The notes under the pieces were generated by a model that saw only the letters and a list, made by a program, of their open reading frames with translations, had not been told where the DNA came from and searched no databases. Below are positions 51,292 through 61,500 of a stretch of 64,000 nt of DNA, piece by piece. Within the stretch, counting starts at the first letter, position 1. Every line of letters starts with the position of its first letter. The position numbers were made by a program, and so were the translations under genes. Source of the stretch: an uncultured Rhodobacterales bacterium (GTDB taxonomy: Bacteria > Pseudomonadota > Alphaproteobacteria > Rhodobacterales > Rhodobacteraceae); the NCBI GenBank assembly GCA_903845215.1, contig CAIMWI010000055.1, forward strand, positions 20,724-84,723, read 5' to 3'.

Positions 51292-53438
51292 GGGTTAAGA
51301 CTGCGCAAGAACAGTTGCCGCAAGGTGCGCAATATGCGCCAACCCAGTGGCTCTGCCCCGTGATCGAACCGCAAAAGCGCGCGCTCTCCGATCAGCGGTT
51401 GATCCATCGGATCATCTGGCGTTACTTCGAACAGATAAATGCTGCGCAAGGCCTTCATGCCCGACGGATAGGCAGGATCAGGCACAATTTCGCCGCCAGC
51501 CTCGGTGGACAAGGCCTTAGACGGCAAATCAAGCGTACTGTCTGGCGCCCAAGCCGTAACGTGCCCAGCATGACTGCGGTTGGGGTCACGTCGCAACATA
51601 AAATCGACGTGCTGGGTTTTCGTTCGGACCAACTCTGCGTCGTCTTGGTGTACAGCAACGCGCAGGACAGGTGGCGTTGCAGGCAAAATATAGCCCAGCA
51701 CCTCACCCTTATGGACCAAACGGCCCGGCAGGTCGGAACTGTCACTCAGCAGATGAAATTGCCCAAACGACGGACTGCGTAGGGTCAAATTCGCAGCGAT
51801 ATCCAACAGATCAGCCTTGCTTTTGGTCGCATAAATCAATTGCTGATCCAGAACCATCGCTTGCATGCGATCTGAAATACGCGCAACGCTGACCTGCGCT
51901 TGCAGCTGTTCCAAGTCTGAGTTTGCAACCTCAAGCCGGGTCGTCAATGTCGGCTCGTCCAGCCTGATCACGGGTTGGCCTGCGGCAACAATCGCACCGG
52001 CTGGCACCAGAACTTCGGCAACAAAGCCCTCCGCCTCAGATCGCAAAATGTTGCGCGCCTCTGGCATGAACACACCGTTGGCGACAGTAACGTAAGGAAC
52101 GGGAACCAAAAACAAAGCCAGTCCCAATGCCACCATACCACCAAAAGTGACCATGACCGCACGGTGGCGAAGCCGTGCCAAAAGCGGCGAGCTTACTATA
52201 AACCAGCCTCCCTTGATCAACGGCAGCGCAAGGGTGCCAAACAAAGCAAAGACCGCCAGTATAAGCCCCAAGGGCTGAAATTGGCCTGCAATGTAGACAG
52301 AGATGGCGATCACGATCAAGATTCGATAGATCAGTGATAAAATCGCGTAACCCAAAAGCCAAACGCGTTCACGCAATTCTCTGCGCGGTTGAGAAAGATT
52401 GCGTATCTTCAATATATAGCGTTGCACAAGGTACCAGAAATACTGATTTGCCTGCACCGACAGGTTCGGAATTTCAATCAAGTCCGACAAGATAAAATAG
52501 CCGTCAAAGCGCAAGAGTGGATTACCATTAAATGCAATTGTCGAGATGCTGCCGATCAGCATGATGTTGAAGGCCAAAGCCCGCGCAACGCCCGGCTCGG
52601 CATGAAGCCAAAAGATGAGGGCCAAGGCGGCAAGCGTTAACTCCACAACGATCCCAGCCGACGCCACGCCCGCACGCCGCCATTTTGAAGCAAAGGCCGT
52701 CGATTGCGACGCATCGACGTAGGGGACAGGCGCGAAAAGCAAGAATAACAGGCCCACTTCGCGCACCTCGCCGCCCCAGTGGCGGGTGCAATAGGCATGA
52801 CCCAATTCGTGAAGCAGTTTGATGACGGGATAGGTCAGCGACACCAAAAGCAGGTCGGCACCCAGAAAGGCGCCCTCGCTGGCCGTGCGGGACAGTTCCT
52901 GCCAGTTCGCAGCAGCCAGCCAAACCGCAACGCCCATCAGGCACAGCCACAACGCGACAGCCAGCCTTGTAAAAACTGGTGCAATGATCCACTGCGTGCG
53001 CCGCAAAAAGGGTTCGGGGTCAAATAGCGGCACACGAATGGCTAAAGGATTACTGACCCGCGACACCATTTGCCGCCAGGCCTTCTTCTTGGCACGCGCC
53101 GTCAATTCGTTCATATCAGGTGTCAGGTCGGACGTTATAAGGTCAGCTTGGTAAAGCTGGCTCACAAGGTTGATCACGTCAGTCTGCGTGGGCGGGTCGT
53201 CAGGAAAGCGCTGGCAGGCATCTTGCCAAAGGCTTTCAATACTCTGGGTGCCGTCCATGCGACCAAAAAGGTAATGCCCTTTCGGCGTTAGTCGATTAAA
53301 GCCCCCCGACTGATGATCCTGCACCACATGCCATACATGGCCGCGGAAAACCTGCCGATGAAAATCGACATGCCGCCGCACTCTGGGGCACAGTTGCGAC
53401 ACGCGGTACCATTCAGCGGACAAAAATGTTCCGGCCAT
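51288..53438 (-). CDS. PqqD-M50 peptidase-HlyD fusion membrane protein
   Basis: A 716-residue polytopic membrane protein. Residues about 1-105 resemble PqqD (GHVWHVVQDHQSGGFNRLTP, FGRMDGTQSIESLW). The middle is a site-2-protease-like M50 domain with HELGHAYC (H210-H214) and the second metal motif NPLLRFDGYF (306-315), surrounded by about ten hydrophobic helices. From about residue 480 it is an HlyD-type adaptor (GFVAEVLVPAGAIVAAGQPV, DEPTLTTRLEVANSDL) reaching the periplasm. This architecture is known from YydH-like and efflux-associated M50 proteins. It lies 1 nt after the GAF-HlyD gene and is coupled to the SecA-like gene. Confidence 0.85.
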   Translation of the reverse strand: MAGTFLSAEWYRVSQLCPRVRRHVDFHRQVFRGHVWHVVQDHQSGGFNRLTPKGHYLFGRMDGTQSIESLWQDACQRFPDDPPTQTDVINLVSQLYQADLITSDLTPDMNELTARAKKKAWRQMVSRVSNPLAIRVPLFDPEPFLRRTQWIIAPVFTRLAVALWLCLMGVAVWLAAANWQELSRTASEGAFLGADLLLVSLTYPVIKLLHELGHAYCTRHWGGEVREVGLLFLLFAPVPYVDASQSTAFASKWRRAGVASAGIVVELTLAALALIFWLHAEPGVARALAFNIMLIGSISTIAFNGNPLLRFDGYFILSDLIEIPNLSVQANQYFWYLVQRYILKIRNLSQPRRELRERVWLLGYAILSLIYRILIVIAISVYIAGQFQPLGLILAVFALFGTLALPLIKGGWFIVSSPLLARLRHRAVMVTFGGMVALGLALFLVPVPYVTVANGVFMPEARNILRSEAEGFVAEVLVPAGAIVAAGQPVIRLDEPTLTTRLEVANSDLEQLQAQVSVARISDRMQAMVLDQQLIYATKSKADLLDIAANLTLRSPSFGQFHLLSDSSDLPGRLVHKGEVLGYILPATPPVLRVAVHQDDAELVRTKTQHVDFMLRRDPNRSHAGHVTAWAPDSTLDLPSKALSTEAGGEIVPDPAYPSGMKALRSIYLFEVTPDDPMDQPLIGERALLRFDHGAEPLGWRILRTLRQLFLRSLNP

Positions 53439-53439
53439 C

Positions 53440-55347
53440 TTAGACTGGCCACTGTGACCAAAGGATCAGCCGCAGTCGGTCAATCACGGGTGTGAACCAG
53501 ACAGACCAAAGCGGGCGAAGCCCAACCTCAACCCGCGCGACCCCCTGCATTCCGTGCAGCAAATCTTCTTCGGACTGGTCAAGCCTTGCCAGTACGCGGT
53601 AGGTTGTCTTGCCTTCGCCATAACGGGCCACAGGCTGCACAGCGCTGATATGGGCGGCAAAGACCTGATCGGGCAAAGCCGTCATGCGCAACCAAACAAT
53701 CTGTCCTGGGGCGACACTCGAAATGCGCGACTCGTCCACCGCAAGAACAACCCGGAAGTCATCAAGTGGCGCTACCGTCATCAAGGGCTGGCCCTTGGCA
53801 ACCGAAGCCCCAATAGACTGACTTAAATCACCCGAGATGACCAACCCGTCAAATGGTGCGCGCAATTCCACCCGACCCATCTGAATGTCGACCAGTTTGA
53901 TCTTCGCCGCCGACTGCTGAACACGAGCCTCACGAATTGCAGTCTGGTTTCGGTCGCGGGTGGCAATCGACTTATCAAGTTCCAGTTGCTCTTGCGCGGC
54001 GTCGGTGACCAGTCGGACACGTTCCAGCACCAGATCGCGATCATCCATCCGGACGAGGATCTGCCCAGCCTTCACAACATCGCCTTCTCGCGCCGGTGCG
54101 TCGGCAATGAAACCATCAAAGCTTGCACTGATGATGCGCTCTGTCGAACCTTCGACCACGGCATTGGCGGTGACGATCGCCATCTGCCGACCAAAGAGAA
54201 ACACTGAAATCAGCACGATTGCGCCCAGCGCCATCAGTTTTCGGGCGAATTTCTCTGGCCCCAAAAGAAGCTCAATCTGCTTTTTGAAGGTGCGCCAGGC
54301 TTTGACGGCAAGCCAAGCATCATTCGCCTCTTTTTCCTTCAAGATGGGGGCAATCACCGTGACCGTCGCCTCGATCAAATCCAGATCATCAGGCGCAAAA
54401 GGTTTGTCGGCAGGACGCTCGAACAAAATAGCCCCATAGCAGCGGTCGCTTTCATACAGGGGAACGGTAAATAGGCTAACCCCATCAAGAGCGCGGTTCA
54501 TTTCAGAGTGGGCGGCGCTTAAGGGTGGCGCCACCCCCTCAAGCACAGGCCAAACCAGGGTGGTATCTTGGTCCACGGCTTCATGCATCGCACCCTCGAT
54601 GAGGCGCGCATCACGGAGGTTTTTCTTAAACTCCGAGGCGTTGGAAATCGCCTGAAGACGAATATGGTTGCGGCGAAAGACGCCAAAGGCCACGCGGTTC
54701 GCATTAAACCGCAAGGCAAGATCGGTGACAGCAGCCTGCGCCGCGCCTTTGAACCCTTCTGCCTCGACCACCACGATAACTGTCTTTAACACGTCGCCGG
54801 CCGCATCAAGGCGCTGATCGGCCCGTTCGACTTCCTCTGCGCTTAGGGCATTGACCAGCCATCCGGATGCCGCCTGCACAGCCGACAAAAGGGCCGCCAA
54901 TGCGGCGGTGTCAGCCAGTTTCGCCTCTACCCCAATCACCGCATCGACGCGGTCGAAAATCGCCAGCGGAATGACCAAAGCGGCGATTTCGGACGAATGA
55001 GCAGGAATGCCTTGGCCCGGAACGCTGCCGGTTACAATGACTTGGCCACGTTCAAAGGCCTGCTTGATAGCACCCGTCAGCAAGGGTGTCGGCAATCTGC
55101 GTCGGGGGGCGCGGCCCAGATCAATCCCCTCGGGGTGCAACTCGTCGGCAAGGTTCACGCAGATTAGATCCAGACCAACCCCGGGAAGCCGCGCAAACAG
55201 CGGCAGAACTGCCATGACCCAGGCCGCGGCAACCTCTTTTAATCCATGGGTCGTGGCTATATCGGCAAGGCCGGAAAAATCCGCCATCGAAGGGTCTTTT
55301 CGAACGACCCTGTCCGTTGGCTGCGCTGCATCATTCTGACCCATCAT
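53440..55347 (-). CDS. GAF-domain HlyD-type membrane adaptor
   Basis: A 635-residue protein. Residues about 15-350 carry one or two GAF-like cytoplasmic sensory domains (GVSLFTVPLYESDRCYGAIL, FAPDDLDLIEATVTVIAPIL). One membrane helix follows at about 378-398 (LMALGAIVLISVFLFGRQMA), then an HlyD/MFP adaptor with GFIADAPAREGDVVKAGQIL, a coiled-coil hairpin, ELRAPFDGLVISGDLSQSIG and a beta-barrel. ATG at 55347 overlaps the small upstream ORF (ATGA) and is preferred over 55371. Combining a sensor and an adaptor suggests export may be gated by a cytoplasmic signal. Confidence 0.84.
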   Translation of the reverse strand: MMGQNDAAQPTDRVVRKDPSMADFSGLADIATTHGLKEVAAAWVMAVLPLFARLPGVGLDLICVNLADELHPEGIDLGRAPRRRLPTPLLTGAIKQAFERGQVIVTGSVPGQGIPAHSSEIAALVIPLAIFDRVDAVIGVEAKLADTAALAALLSAVQAASGWLVNALSAEEVERADQRLDAAGDVLKTVIVVVEAEGFKGAAQAAVTDLALRFNANRVAFGVFRRNHIRLQAISNASEFKKNLRDARLIEGAMHEAVDQDTTLVWPVLEGVAPPLSAAHSEMNRALDGVSLFTVPLYESDRCYGAILFERPADKPFAPDDLDLIEATVTVIAPILKEKEANDAWLAVKAWRTFKKQIELLLGPEKFARKLMALGAIVLISVFLFGRQMAIVTANAVVEGSTERIISASFDGFIADAPAREGDVVKAGQILVRMDDRDLVLERVRLVTDAAQEQLELDKSIATRDRNQTAIREARVQQSAAKIKLVDIQMGRVELRAPFDGLVISGDLSQSIGASVAKGQPLMTVAPLDDFRVVLAVDESRISSVAPGQIVWLRMTALPDQVFAAHISAVQPVARYGEGKTTYRVLARLDQSEEDLLHGMQGVARVEVGLRPLWSVWFTPVIDRLRLILWSQWPV

Positions 55348-55550
55348 GTCTTGAACCTGGGATTGGCCCAAGGAAGACCTAACATCATTGCGCGCGTGTG
55401 ATCAGACTTAACCGAACCCGGATAGATCACAGCACGCGCCACAATCTCTCTTTTTTCTTGGGCGAGCGGCCATTGCATCCCATTTGACACAATCGTCGGC
55501 ACCCCGCCCCCATACCGGCGCGCACCAGGTGGACCGACCGGTTGGGTCAT
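55344..55550 (-). CDS. Small protein of unknown function (68 aa) between the giant protein and the GAF adaptor
   Basis: A 68-codon frame beginning MTQPVGPPGARRYGGGVPTI and ending PWANPRFKT. It has AGGAGAG 10-12 nt before the ATG and a TGA that overlaps the ATG of the GAF-HlyD gene. A longer start at 55640 would overlap the giant gene and lacks a ribosome site. The body is basic with no membrane helix (VARAVIYPGSVKSDHTRAMM). No family recognised. Its conserved-looking overlap suggests a real coupled gene, possibly a chaperone or translation coupler. Confidence 0.5.
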   Translation of the reverse strand: MTQPVGPPGARRYGGGVPTIVSNGMQWPLAQEKREIVARAVIYPGSVKSDHTRAMMLGLPWANPRFKT

Positions 55551-55596
55551 CCAAGGGGCTCTCCTGCTCAACACCTGTACGCGTCCATAAACCACG

Positions 55597-58500
55597 TCAC
55601 GCGACCATCCAAAATCCGCCTTTGCTATCGAAATAGGCAACTTGTTTCGTCGTGGTCTTCAGGTCGACGACTGCAGTTGCGCCTTGCGAATAGCTGCGCG
55701 TTGACGAGGTGACGGGGGCAAAAGTCTTTGTTGCCGCATTATAGGTGTAAGTCGGCGTTCCTTTTGCAGACCCGGTCGCAAGGGGGGCGGCCACAGTCAC
55801 AACAGATGGCTGCACCAAGTAGGCCACTTTGGCAACAGACGGCGCATCGCGCGTGACGCCAGAGTAGATATTGGCCAAGCTCACGGCATTGTCCTTAGCT
55901 GATAGAACAGAACCACCAGAGACATTCACCTGCATTTGCGCGGCCGATTTTGTGCCAAAGGCCACATCGCCCAGCGTCGACTTCACGATCATGTCCTGCG
56001 CACCCGTGCCGATCAGGTAGGACAGGTTGGCCGCGTTCACCGTGGCGCCGTCAATAACTTGAACCGACCGGCGGACAACATCGGCGCTGCTGTTGGACAC
56101 AGTGTTTCCAACGTATTGGTACGCACCAGAAGCCACAAACCGAAGAATTGTGGCATTGCCCGCCGCTATGCTATTGCCCTCGCGCGCATGCCCATTGCCA
56201 CTGGCAGAGGACAGTTCAGCAACCGATCCGCCCGATCCGCCGAACAAGATGTCAGCCCCGGCTGCGTTCGCAGCCGCAGCGGCACTGCCGCTTGATGTCA
56301 AAAGGCCGCCAAATAGATCGGACGAACCACCGATGATGTCATCTTGACCACCATTTCCAAAGACCACGTCACGCCCAGAGCCGCCTTCCACATAATCGTC
56401 ACCATCCGTTCCCACCCCCGCGAAATCGGTGATCGAGGCTTTGACCGCAAGCATCACGCCCCCACCCACAGTTCCGGTTTCCGGCCGAGCGAGCGAGCCG
56501 AAGACGTAATCGATGATCCCGCTGTTTGTTGGGGTGAGCAGCGTGCTACCCCCTGTGGCGCCAACCCCTGATTGGCCGGTAAACTTGACCCCAGCCTTTT
56601 GCAAACTGGTCAGCTTGGCATAGGCATCCGCTCCACTCCATGCGCCGACACCCAGGTTTTCAGAGGTGTCGCGAATACCGTTCCTGTTCAGATCCAACGC
56701 GCCATCACCTTGGATCACATCAGCACCGGCCTGACCAAACAAGGCGTCATTGCCGGCCCCACCCACAATCATGTCGGCCCCAAAGGTTCCGGCTGCCAAT
56801 GTGGGCGAGGTGAACAGCCAGTATCCACGCGAAGGACTGTCGGGGCTGGCCTTGGATGCGGCCCCTCCCGAGGTGGCGTTGTCCATAGAGGTGCTGCCAG
56901 AAGTGGTTTCGCCACGCATCCGCAGATCGGTCGTCTTGCGCAGGATTGATCCGCTATCACCCAGCACCGCATCGTTGCCAAGGCCAGCGTCAATGACATC
57001 CCCCAGATCGGAAGATGCCGTGACAAGTGTCAACTTGATATCCAACGCATTCAGGAAGTGCCCACCGATGATATCGTCATCGCCCGCCATGCCATACAGA
57101 ATATCCGCGCCCTGCCCGCCCACGATCAGGTCTTGGCCTGCACCGCCGGTTATAACATCGGCTGCGCCACCCTCGGTTGCGCCAGTGAATTTTGATGAAA
57201 GCACATAGACGGCACTGGCCGTCAGATAGGTCGCCGGGTCGACGATGCCGCTGATCGTGGTATGATCGCCAAAGATGACATTGTTGCCGGCAAAGGCGGA
57301 AATCACATCCGCACCGAAGCCGCCAATGATCACATCATTGCCCGCACCGGCCTGCAAAGTGTCGGCGCCACCGTTTGTCGCCAGCAAAGATTCAATCAAC
57401 ACTGGCAAACCAGCGCCTGCTTGCGACACGGCGAAAGTGATTTGGCCATGATCGCCCAACAGGATATTGCCACCGGCAGGTGTATTGGCTGTCAAACCGG
57501 CAGATGTGGTGATCCTATCGCCACCTTCACCGCCCAGAATAATCGACCCACCGCTGCCCGTGTTGATTACATCCGCGCCGCCCGTGGTCACCGCCTTGGT
57601 GGCCACACTCGACAAACTCATCGGGATTGCCCCACTCGCGGTCGGTTTGATTGACGCGCCGGTGATCAGCCCCTCGTCACCTATGATCAGCATATTGCCA
57701 TTGCCTGCGGTGATCGTGTCGGCAAAGGCACCGCCCATAATGATGCCCGCAACATCGCCAAGGGTTATGGTATCAGCCCCACCAAGGCCGCCGAACGCCA
57801 CCTCGATACGGATCGCAGATCCTGTATTGCCGTCAAACGTTAATGTTGCATGGTCACCAATCACGATACTGCCTGCACCCGATGTGCTGGCATGGCCAAG
57901 GCGTATCGTGTCATCCCCGACGCCAGCCATAACAATGCTGCCACCGTTGCCCGCCACAATCGTGTCGGCCCCGCCTTCGGTTGCTGACAGGCTGACAATT
58001 TCGGTCACTTGCCGCATCGGTTGGCCCAAGGCGGGTGTGCGGGTAGAGGTGCTGACGATCCGGGCGTTATCGCCAATTAGGATATGGTCGCCAGCACCGA
58101 CTGTGACTTTATCAAGACCGGCACCGCCCAGCACAACTGACGATCCGTTGCCCGCGACGAGGGTGTCGTTGCCGTCTGTTTTGGTCATCAGGGTTTCAAC
58201 CGCCGTGACACTGCGTGATGCGACCGTTGGATCGAAACTTACGATTAAATGATCACCGCCAAGGATATTGGCCCCATCGCCGCCATAAAGCGCATCCGCC
58301 CCGGTGCCGCCAATCAAAATATCCATGCCCGCGCCCGAGCGCAGGGTATCTGCGCCGCCAACAGCTGTCGCGGTCGAGGTGATTGTGGTGATCGCACGCA
58401 GACCTGTGCCCGTCTGGCGGAACAAGATGTCAGCAAAATCACCAACCAAGACGTCATCGCCCAGGGAATCGGACGGGATGATGCTGGCAGAGCCGATCCG

Positions 58501-61500
58501 ATCAGCCCCCAAGCCGCCCACCATCACATCGTCGCCAAGTCCACCATCAACAGTGTCACTGTTGCCTTTTGCCGTGTCGGCAGACCGAAGGGCCGCGATA
58601 GACCAAACCTTGCCAAGTTGGAACGTTGTTCCGGTTGTGGCCTCTAGCCCTGCAAGATCACCGGTTATCAGATCAGCGCCGTCGTCCCCGGACAAGTTAT
58701 CAAAGCCCGGCGCACGACTGTCCGCCGAAGGTTTTGCGGTTGAGGTCACAGCGATGCTCGCCACCGCGACGTCACGCGACACAATCCCAATCGTCAAACC
58801 GCCATCACCAAGGATAACGTCATCCCCGGCACCGCCAAAGATCACGTCATCGCCCGAACCGCCTGCCAAAATGTCGTGATCTGCGCCGCCCATGATTGTG
58901 TCATTTCCAGTGCCGCCATCCGCAGCAACCCGAATGATCCCAGCCCCCCCAGAGGCGGTAAGCTGCGATAGATCGATGACATCGCCATTGCGCGCCGATG
59001 TGACCAAAGCATTAAAGGCCCAGCCATTGCCGCCGGCCGCCCCGGCCACATCGCTATAGCGGGCACCGTATGTATCGGAGTCTCCAAACACCGCTAGCGC
59101 AGAGCCGGCACTGATGCTGGTGACAGTGATGCGGTCAGCCCCAGCCCCGCCATAGATCACCGTCATGGCAACAACGGCCGTGCTATCGGCGCTGGCATTC
59201 AGGCCGCTTGCGCTGATGGTATCTGCTTCGGTGCCGTTCAAAAGCTCGGTTGTCTCAAACCCGCCAAAGCTGATCCCGCGCTGGTAGATCCGCACGCCAT
59301 CAACCCCGCCAGAAGTGCCCAGCGTCAAACTGCCCGTGACCATACCCAGGCCCGCAAGAAGTGTCCGTGACCGCCCGTCAAAGCCCACGGACGCGGCCAT
59401 CGTTCCAGTCAATGCCGTTGACGCCCCATCATTAAACACCACAATCCTGTCAGCCGTCGTGTCTTCTGAAGTCGAACTGTTGATCGCAGTGGCTGCGGTA
59501 TAGGTCTCTTTTTGCAAGAATACCGGCGCAAAGATGCTTTGCGCATAAACGCGGCCCGCATCGACCAGCACTGACCCCAAGATCGATCCAAGCAGGTGGC
59601 TGCCGGCCCCAAAGGTTTTTGCAGTTCCTGCGATCGTGCTTTGGCCGACAGCCGACTTTCCAGCCTTTGCCACCCATGCCTCGGTCGACATCGACGCTGT
59701 GGAGGCGTAGGCCACCGGTGTTATTGACGTGCCACCCGCATCGATGGCGCCACTGGATGCGGCCACCAGGATCGAACGCGTCCCATCGCCTGCGATGGAC
59801 ACAAAATCGCTGCCCAGATCACCAATCAACCGGGTGGCCGTTCCAGCCCGCGATGATTGCAGATAAAGCGCATCGTCGCCTTCCCGCGCATCCAGGTCGA
59901 TGAACTCCTCTGTTTGGGACAGGCTGATATTCAGCCCGGCGCCCCAAATTCCGCTCATGGCCGAAACCAAGGCATCCGCCTTTTCGGTGCCATAAGCCCG
60001 CAAACTGTCCGTCCCGTTGGCCCCGACGACCTCGATCAGTCCGTTGACCTTGTAAAGATCACTCGCTGTCAGTGGCTTTGCCTTTAACAGCGCCTGTATC
60101 GTTACGGAATCGTCGCCATCTCCAGCTTCGATGCGCAATAGCGCATTGACCGAGTTAACGGTGAAAGTGTCTGTCCCTGCCCCGCCGCGCAACAGCGTGT
60201 CATACCGCGCGCCGTTTGTGACATAACCGCGCGTCACTTGCGTGCTTTCAAAAACGTCTGCCAAACTTTCGCCAGAAGGTGTGCTGCCATAGATCTGACC
60301 AATGACAAATCGGTCATTGCCATCGCCACCGTCTAGGATGGTGGCGGCAGAATTATCATCCGAAATAAGCACGTCATTGCCCGCCATAGCCATAACGACC
60401 AATCCGGCATCGATATTGGTGTTGTAGCTTATTCTCTCTTGGTCAGCCGGTCGTCCTGCCGCATTCGTCAGGTTCTGGTCCGCTGTTCCGTGCAACAGCG
60501 CAACATAGGTGGGGCGGCTTAGGAATGTATCGTCGTCAGATGTTCCATAGATGTTCAACTTATCAAGGCCTCGGCCGCTAGAGCCGGTGTCAAACACGCG
60601 AATGTCGTAATTCACTGCCGCAGCCGCACCTTTTGCAGAACCGAAGGTGACCACATTCACTGTATCGCTGTCGGCCCCGCCGTCGATCAGCAGGCTGTCA
60701 CTGGCACTTTGACCCGGCAAACGAATGACATCGACCGTGTCGATCCCAGCACCGCCCAGAACTGTGCTTGTCCCGCCCAAGGCAGACAAATCCAAGAACC
60801 TCAGATAATCAACCCCATCCCCAAGCTGAAGCGTCGAGGCCACGGCCCGCACAGAACCGGTTTGGAAAAGCAAGGTGTCATTGCCAGAGCCAGCGTCGAC
60901 CAGCAATTTCTTTGTGACGTTAATGCTGCCCGCGATTTGGGCGAACAGATCATCACCATCCCCCAACGAGACAGACATCTCGCCCGACGTGGTTAGGGCA
61001 ACGTCTGTCAAGGTCATATAATCAGCCCCAGCCGACAGCGTCACAGCCACACCGCCGCGCCCGACTTGAACGCTGATAGACTCCAGCGTCACCGTAGAAC
61101 TTCCAAGCCCCGCATCGGTTAGAACAAGACTGTTATCTGCCGAAACATCGGCTTTAACAACTAGGGTGTCGGTCACGGCATCACCCGCACCCATGTCCAA
61201 CATCACATCAGACTGCTTGCTGATGATGCCAGAGGTCGCTGTGACTTGAACCACATCTGCCCCAGCGCCCATGGACAAGGACACCAAGGCCGTCGCCGTG
61301 ATAACCCCGTTGAACGTAACGCTTTCGTTGCCTGAACCACCTATCAGACTAAAGTTTAGTCCAGCCGTGGCGGACTTGTCCAAGACATAGGTGGCCCCCC
61401 GCGGGCCGCTGTTCTTAAGCGTGATACTAGCCCCCGCTTCGAGTTCATCCAACAGGTGCAGGGTTGAAACAGTGCCCGTCACCGCGCCCAAATCGAAGGT

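Noticed and set aside
55550..55640. Upstream start at 55640 for the small ORF before the GAF adaptor
   Set aside because: It would overlap the giant gene by over 40 nt; ATG at 55550 has a Shine-Dalgarno and lies in the free intergenic space.
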